A DNA stretch of 17,143 nucleotides from an uncultured Lachnospiraceae bacterium (lineage in GTDB: Bacteria; Bacillota; Clostridia; Lachnospirales; Lachnospiraceae), in assembly GCA_910579285.1 (NCBI GenBank), contig CAJTTT010000048.1, forward strand, positions 1 to 17,143, in the 5' to 3' direction. The notes under the pieces are model-generated. The model was not told the origin of the DNA. It ran no database searches and worked only from the letters and a program-made list of their open reading frames with translations. Shown here piece by piece: positions 14,209 to 17,143 of this stretch (the first letter of the stretch is position 1; every line of letters starts with the position of its first letter). The translations under genes and the position numbers were made by a program.

Positions 14209-15498
14209 CTATATTCCCCGCAGGGAGTCCACTGCTTCCCTAAGGGATATCCCCCGCTCTCTGGCAATCCGTGCCAGATCCTCATACTCATATTTTTCTC
14301 TCATCACGCCATATCCCTCGGAGATCTTTTTCCGAACCTCCCCGCAAGGCGTCTGAACCCTCTGTATGGAACGGGCCAGGGTATACCTTCTGGAAATATT
14401 TTCCCGGATGCCGATGGTTGTCGTATGCCTGAAGATCATTTCCACCATTTTATCCTTCATGGATTCCGTACACATCACATGCAGTACGGTGCCCGGCCGG
14501 GACTTCTTCATTCCCGCGGCCACCGTGTAGACCTCCAGCGCGCCTGCCTCCAGAAACGTTTCCCCGGCAAACCCGATGGCTTCCGCCGTCATATCATCCA
14601 CATTACAGCAAAGCTCAACCACTGTGTCTCCGGCTCCCTCCGTCTCACCAAGCAGCGCGCGCACACAGTTTGCCGCCGGGAAATCCTTCTTTCCCATGCC
14701 ATAGCCGACTGCTGCCGTACGCATAACAGGCATCGCCCCGAAACGGCTTGCAAAATACTTTAACAGGGCCGCCCCTGTGGGCGTGCAGAGTTCTCCGCGG
14801 ATCTCCCCGCCATAAATCGGTATGTCCTTCAAAATATACGCTGTGGCAGGCGCGGGCACAGGCAGTATCCCGTGGGCGCATTTCACCTGCCCGCTGCCCA
14901 CATGTACAGGCGACACAATCACCTGATCCGGCGCCAGTCTGTCCATCAACACACAGACTGCTGTGATATCCGCCACCGCGTCCATCGTTCCCACCTCGTG
15001 GAAATGAATCTCGGTGACAGGCACACCGTGCACATGGCTTTCCGCCTCCGCAATCATTCCAAACACTGCCATAATGTCCCTGCGGATCCGCTCAGACACC
15101 GGCAGCCTGTTCACAATGTGCTCTATCTCATGCAGGCCGCTGTGGTGATGGCTCCCGTGGCTGTGGGTGTGTTCCACATCATGCACATGCCCATGTTCGT
15201 GCTCATGTTCTGCACCGTGCGCATGCCCATGTTCGTGCTCATGTTCTGCACTGTGCGCATGTCCGTGTTCATGGCCGTGCATCTCCTCCGACTCCTCTTC
15301 CCCGTGAACCCGCACGGAAACGTGGGTGCCCCCGATACCGCACTTCTGTGCCTTCTCACACACCATCTCCACTCCGGGAATACCCAGGGCGTTCAGTCCC
15401 TCCAGCACCTTCTCCCGATCCGGCAGAAGCTCCAAAAGAGCCGCGGTCAGCATGTCTCCCGCCGCCCCCATACCGCAGTCTAAATATAATGTCTTCAT
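14209..15498 (-). CDS. larC: LarC, nickel-pincer nucleotide cofactor nickel insertase (cyclometallase)
   Basis: Inserts nickel into the pyridinium bisthiocarboxylate nucleotide, using CTP in the characterised enzyme. 429 residues from ATG 15498, chosen because AGGAGGG lies upstream and MKTLYLDCGMGAAGDM is the family N-terminus; the longer open frame begins inside larB. Other marks: EIHFHEVGTMDAVADI (family histidine-rich metal site), ELCTPTGAALLKYF, CNVDDMTAEAIGF, and C-terminal GYGVMREKYEYEDLARIARE. A histidine-rich insert at residues 73-119 holds 21 histidines and probably stores or guides nickel. In Lactiplantibacillus plantarum larC is split and needs a programmed frameshift; here it is one continuous frame. 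Nickel comes plausibly from the downstream ABC importer. Confidence 0.95.
   Translation of the reverse strand: MKTLYLDCGMGAAGDMLTAALLELLPDREKVLEGLNALGIPGVEMVCEKAQKCGIGGTHVSVRVHGEEESEEMHGHEHGHAHSAEHEHEHGHAHGAEHEHEHGHVHDVEHTHSHGSHHHSGLHEIEHIVNRLPVSERIRRDIMAVFGMIAEAESHVHGVPVTEIHFHEVGTMDAVADITAVCVLMDRLAPDQVIVSPVHVGSGQVKCAHGILPVPAPATAYILKDIPIYGGEIRGELCTPTGAALLKYFASRFGAMPVMRTAAVGYGMGKKDFPAANCVRALLGETEGAGDTVVELCCNVDDMTAEAIGFAGETFLEAGALEVYTVAAGMKKSRPGTVLHVMCTESMKDKMVEMIFRHTTTIGIRENISRRYTLARSIQRVQTPCGEVRKKISEGYGVMREKYEYEDLARIARERGISLREAVDSLRGI
15163..15270 (-). repeat. Three 36-base tandem repeats coding the His-rich segment of LarC
   Basis: Units 15235-15270, 15199-15234 and 15163-15198 encode EHGHAHSAEHEH, EHGHAHGAEHEH and EHGHVHDVEHTH. 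The first two differ by very few bases, the third is more diverged. In-frame 12-residue units can expand or contract by slippage without breaking larC. Confidence 0.85.
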
Positions 15499-15520
15499 AA
15501 ATTTTCCCTCCTGATTTTTC

Positions 15521-15547
15521 GGAGAATGCCTGCTTTTGGCATTCTCC
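15521..15547 (-). other. RNA hairpin between larB and larC
   Basis: Perfect 10-base-pair inverted repeat GGAGAATGCC / GGCATTCTCC with a 7-base loop, 22 bases before the larC start codon. It is not followed by a T-run, so it is probably not a terminator. It may set the larB:larC expression ratio or protect an mRNA end. Confidence 0.6.
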
Positions 15548-15571
15548 AGTGTGAAACTCAGCACTTCCTGG

Positions 15572-15593
15572 CGTCTCGTCCTATAACGAGACG
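15572..15593 (-). other. RNA hairpin over the larB stop codon
   Basis: Arms CGTCTCGT and ACGAGACG pair over 8 bases with a 6-base loop; the larB TAG stop is in the loop. Together with the next hairpin it fills most of the 82-base gap to larC. Confidence 0.5.
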
Positions 15594-16348
15594 TCACTAG
15601 AAGTTCTTTTCACATGATTGATCATATTCGCCAGATAACCCGCTCCAAATCCATTGTCAATGTTCACCACAGACACACCGCTGGCACAGGAATTGAGCAT
15701 GGACAAAAGGGCCGATACTCCGTGCATGGATGCGCCATACCCTACGCTGGTCGGCACCGCAATCACCGGGCAGTCCGCAAGCCCCCCTACCACACTGGCG
15801 AGTGCGCCTTCCATGCCGGCGATGGCGATAATCACCGATGCGTCCATGATCTCATCCAGGTGGGACAACAGCCTGTGCAGTCCCGCCACACCCACATCGT
15901 AGAGCCGCACCACCTCATTGCCGTGAACCTCCGCGGTCAGCGCCGCTTCCTCCGCCACGGGAATATCGGAAGTCCCCCCCGTGGCAACCACAATCTTTCC
16001 GATCCCGGACGGTTCCGGCATCTTGCCGACAATGCCGATCCGCGCCTGCTTATGGTAGGTCATCTCGTGACATTTGGCCACCTTCTTTGCCTTCTTCGGA
16101 GAAAGTCTTGTGATCAGAATGGTCTTCTGCCCGTTTTTCTTCATGCTGTCGACAATGCCCTCAATCTGTGAGGCCTCTTTTCCCGCTCCGAAAATCACTT
16201 CCGGCGCGCCCTGCCTGACGCCCCTGTGATGATCCACCTTCGCGTACCCGATATCCTCAAAAGGCTTTTTTTTGATCAGCAGAAGCGCCTCCTCCACGGA
16301 AAGTGCGCCGTCCCTCACATGCTCCAGTATTTCCCGGTACTCACTCAT
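15581..16348 (-). CDS. larB: LarB, nicotinic acid adenine dinucleotide carboxylase/hydrolase
   Basis: First step of nickel-pincer cofactor synthesis: carboxylates the nicotinic acid ring of NaAD and hydrolyses the phosphoanhydride, giving pyridinium-3,5-biscarboxylic acid mononucleotide and AMP. 255 residues, normal length. A PurE-like C-terminal domain holds VATGGTSDIPVAEEA (121-135), YDVGVAGLHRL (150-160), IAGMEGALASVVGGL and VPTSVGYGAS. The catalytic cysteine is C221 in LNSCASGVSVVNIDNGFGAG, the same position number as in the studied L. plantarum enzyme. Its ATG overlaps the larE stop (ATGA), implying coupled translation. Identity is very secure. Confidence 0.96.
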   Translation of the reverse strand: MSEYREILEHVRDGALSVEEALLLIKKKPFEDIGYAKVDHHRGVRQGAPEVIFGAGKEASQIEGIVDSMKKNGQKTILITRLSPKKAKKVAKCHEMTYHKQARIGIVGKMPEPSGIGKIVVATGGTSDIPVAEEAALTAEVHGNEVVRLYDVGVAGLHRLLSHLDEIMDASVIIAIAGMEGALASVVGGLADCPVIAVPTSVGYGASMHGVSALLSMLNSCASGVSVVNIDNGFGAGYLANMINHVKRTSSDVSL

Positions 16349-17091
16349 ATTCTCGCCTCCATATCCAGCAAAACCGCCTGATAATATTGTTTCAGTTCCT
16401 TAACGATCTCCTCTCTCTCTGCAAATGCCCGCGCAAGCTGGGAGGCCGGAAACTGCAGTCTGGCCGCCCCGCCGAAACGCCTTACCCGAAAATCCGTAAA
16501 CCCACGCGAAAAGAGAAAATCCTCCGCCGCCTCTGTCATTTTCAATTTTTCCGCCGTGATTTCCTCCCCTGTGGGAATCCGCGTAGCCAGGCAGGCGTAT
16601 GCCGGTTTTTCCCAGGTAAAAAGTCCGGCCGCCTCAGACAGTCTGCGGATCTCTTTTTTTGTAAGGCCGCATTCCCGCAAAGGGGAACGCACAGCCATTT
16701 CCTGCAGCGCGCGCATCCCCGGTCGGTCTCCCTCCTCATCGGATGCGTTCGTGCCGTCCAACAGCAGCTCATATCCGTCCGCTGCCGCCGCTTTCTGTAT
16801 TGTTGTAAAAATCAATTTCTTACAATGATAGCATCGGTCGGCCGGATTTTCCCGGACGGTCCGATCCGCCAGCACGTCCGATTTCAGAATCGTGAAACCG
16901 ATTTCCAGCTCCCCGCACATACGCTTCGCATCTTCCAGTTCAAACTGCGGCTGAAAATCGCTCTTCACATAGTATGCCCGCACATCCGCTCCCGCCGCCT
17001 TCGCCGCGTACAGCAGATACGCTGAATCCACACCGCCCGAAAAAGCCAGCGCGGCTTTCGGGTTCTCTTCAAAAAATTCGGATAAATTCAT
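16345..17091 (-). CDS. larE: LarE, ATP-dependent sulfur transferase of nickel-pincer cofactor synthesis
   Basis: Activates the LarB product with ATP and swaps its carboxyl oxygens for sulfur. 248 residues. PP-loop SGGVDS at 18-23 binds ATP. Three conserved cysteines are present: C87 and C90 in CYHCK, and C167 in YACLATRIP. C167 is the equivalent of the sacrificial cysteine of L. plantarum LarE. The added CxxC pair marks the group shown to carry a [4Fe-4S] cluster that passes sulfur catalytically without destroying the protein. This predicts an oxygen-sensitive, multi-turnover LarE, sensible in an anaerobe. Start ATG 17091 has AAGGAGT close upstream. It is the first complete gene of the visible operon; the true first gene may lie further right. 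Confidence 0.95.
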   Translation of the reverse strand: MNLSEFFEENPKAALAFSGGVDSAYLLYAAKAAGADVRAYYVKSDFQPQFELEDAKRMCGELEIGFTILKSDVLADRTVRENPADRCYHCKKLIFTTIQKAAAADGYELLLDGTNASDEEGDRPGMRALQEMAVRSPLRECGLTKKEIRRLSEAAGLFTWEKPAYACLATRIPTGEEITAEKLKMTEAAEDFLFSRGFTDFRVRRFGGAARLQFPASQLARAFAEREEIVKELKQYYQAVLLDMEARI

Positions 17092-17093
17092 TT

Positions 17094-17143
17094 TTACTCC
17101 TTCTGACTCTGCTGCTTTCTGCGCATAAGCAGACTCGTAATGC
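17094..17143 (-). CDS. Possible 3' end of a gene upstream of larE (partial)
   Basis: One frame reads ITSLLMRRKQQSQKE and stops with TAA three bases before the larE ATG, the spacing seen elsewhere in this operon. With 15 codons visible, neither coding status nor identity can be judged; another frame here is also open. A lactate racemase homologue (larA) would be a sensible candidate but nothing visible proves it. Confidence 0.25.
   Translation of the reverse strand, partial: ITSLLMRRKQQSQKE

Noticed and set aside
15163..15270. 36-base tandem repeats resembling CRISPR unit length
   Set aside because: They are contiguous without spacers, in frame, and encode the histidine-rich part of LarC.
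15499..15597. Upstream start for LarC giving a 33-residue extension
   Set aside because: The extension overlaps larB, crosses two hairpins, lacks family similarity, and the start at 15498 has a strong ribosome binding site.

Overview
The window looks like chromosome of a spore-forming, low-to-moderate GC Firmicute, most likely a Lachnospiraceae/Clostridia member. This rests on strong AGGAGG-type ribosome binding sites, a SpoIIID-like fragment behind a sigma-E-type promoter, Cache-domain signalling proteins, and LarBCE and Opp-type transporter genes of clostridial character. No rRNA, tRNA, CRISPR array or complete insertion sequence was seen.

Left third (1 to about 4.2 kb): an AT-rich accessory region, all genes on the minus strand. 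In transcription order it reads: a PARP-like ADP-ribosyltransferase (DUF3990 type), an unrecognised 141-residue protein, a NADAR-family ADP-ribose glycohydrolase, a short decayed coding stretch, and a primase-helicase of the TOTE conflict-system type that stops inside the helicase. The genes overlap or nearly touch, so they can be one operon. The ART + unknown protein + NADAR trio is the best candidate here for a poorly described system: an ADP-ribosylation toxin paired with its eraser. Just upstream lies the N-terminal half of a spoIIID-like gene with its own sigma-E promoter and ribosome binding site, cut off inside the helix-turn-helix. This may mark one edge of the accessory island.

Middle (4.2 to 9.9 kb): a roughly 0.5 kb stretch with no convincing gene, then two plus-strand genes. 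These are an orphan 2,4-diaminopentanoate-dehydrogenase-like oxidoreductase and a tiny membrane protein, separated by a pair of TGTAAG operator-like repeats. Two minus-strand signalling genes follow, each with its own terminator: a membrane diguanylate cyclase with an extracytoplasmic sensor, and a dCache methyl-accepting chemotaxis protein.

Right part (9.9 kb to the end): a tight minus-strand operon, larE-larB-larC followed by a nickel/peptide-type ABC importer (lipoprotein binding protein, one ATPase, two permeases). LarB carboxylates and hydrolyses nicotinic acid adenine dinucleotide, LarE adds sulfur, and LarC inserts nickel, giving the nickel-pincer nucleotide of lactate racemase-type enzymes. 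The importer plausibly supplies the nickel. Only one ATPase gene is present and no larA is visible. Two related small hairpins and a third one sit at gene junctions in this operon and may tune expression of individual genes.
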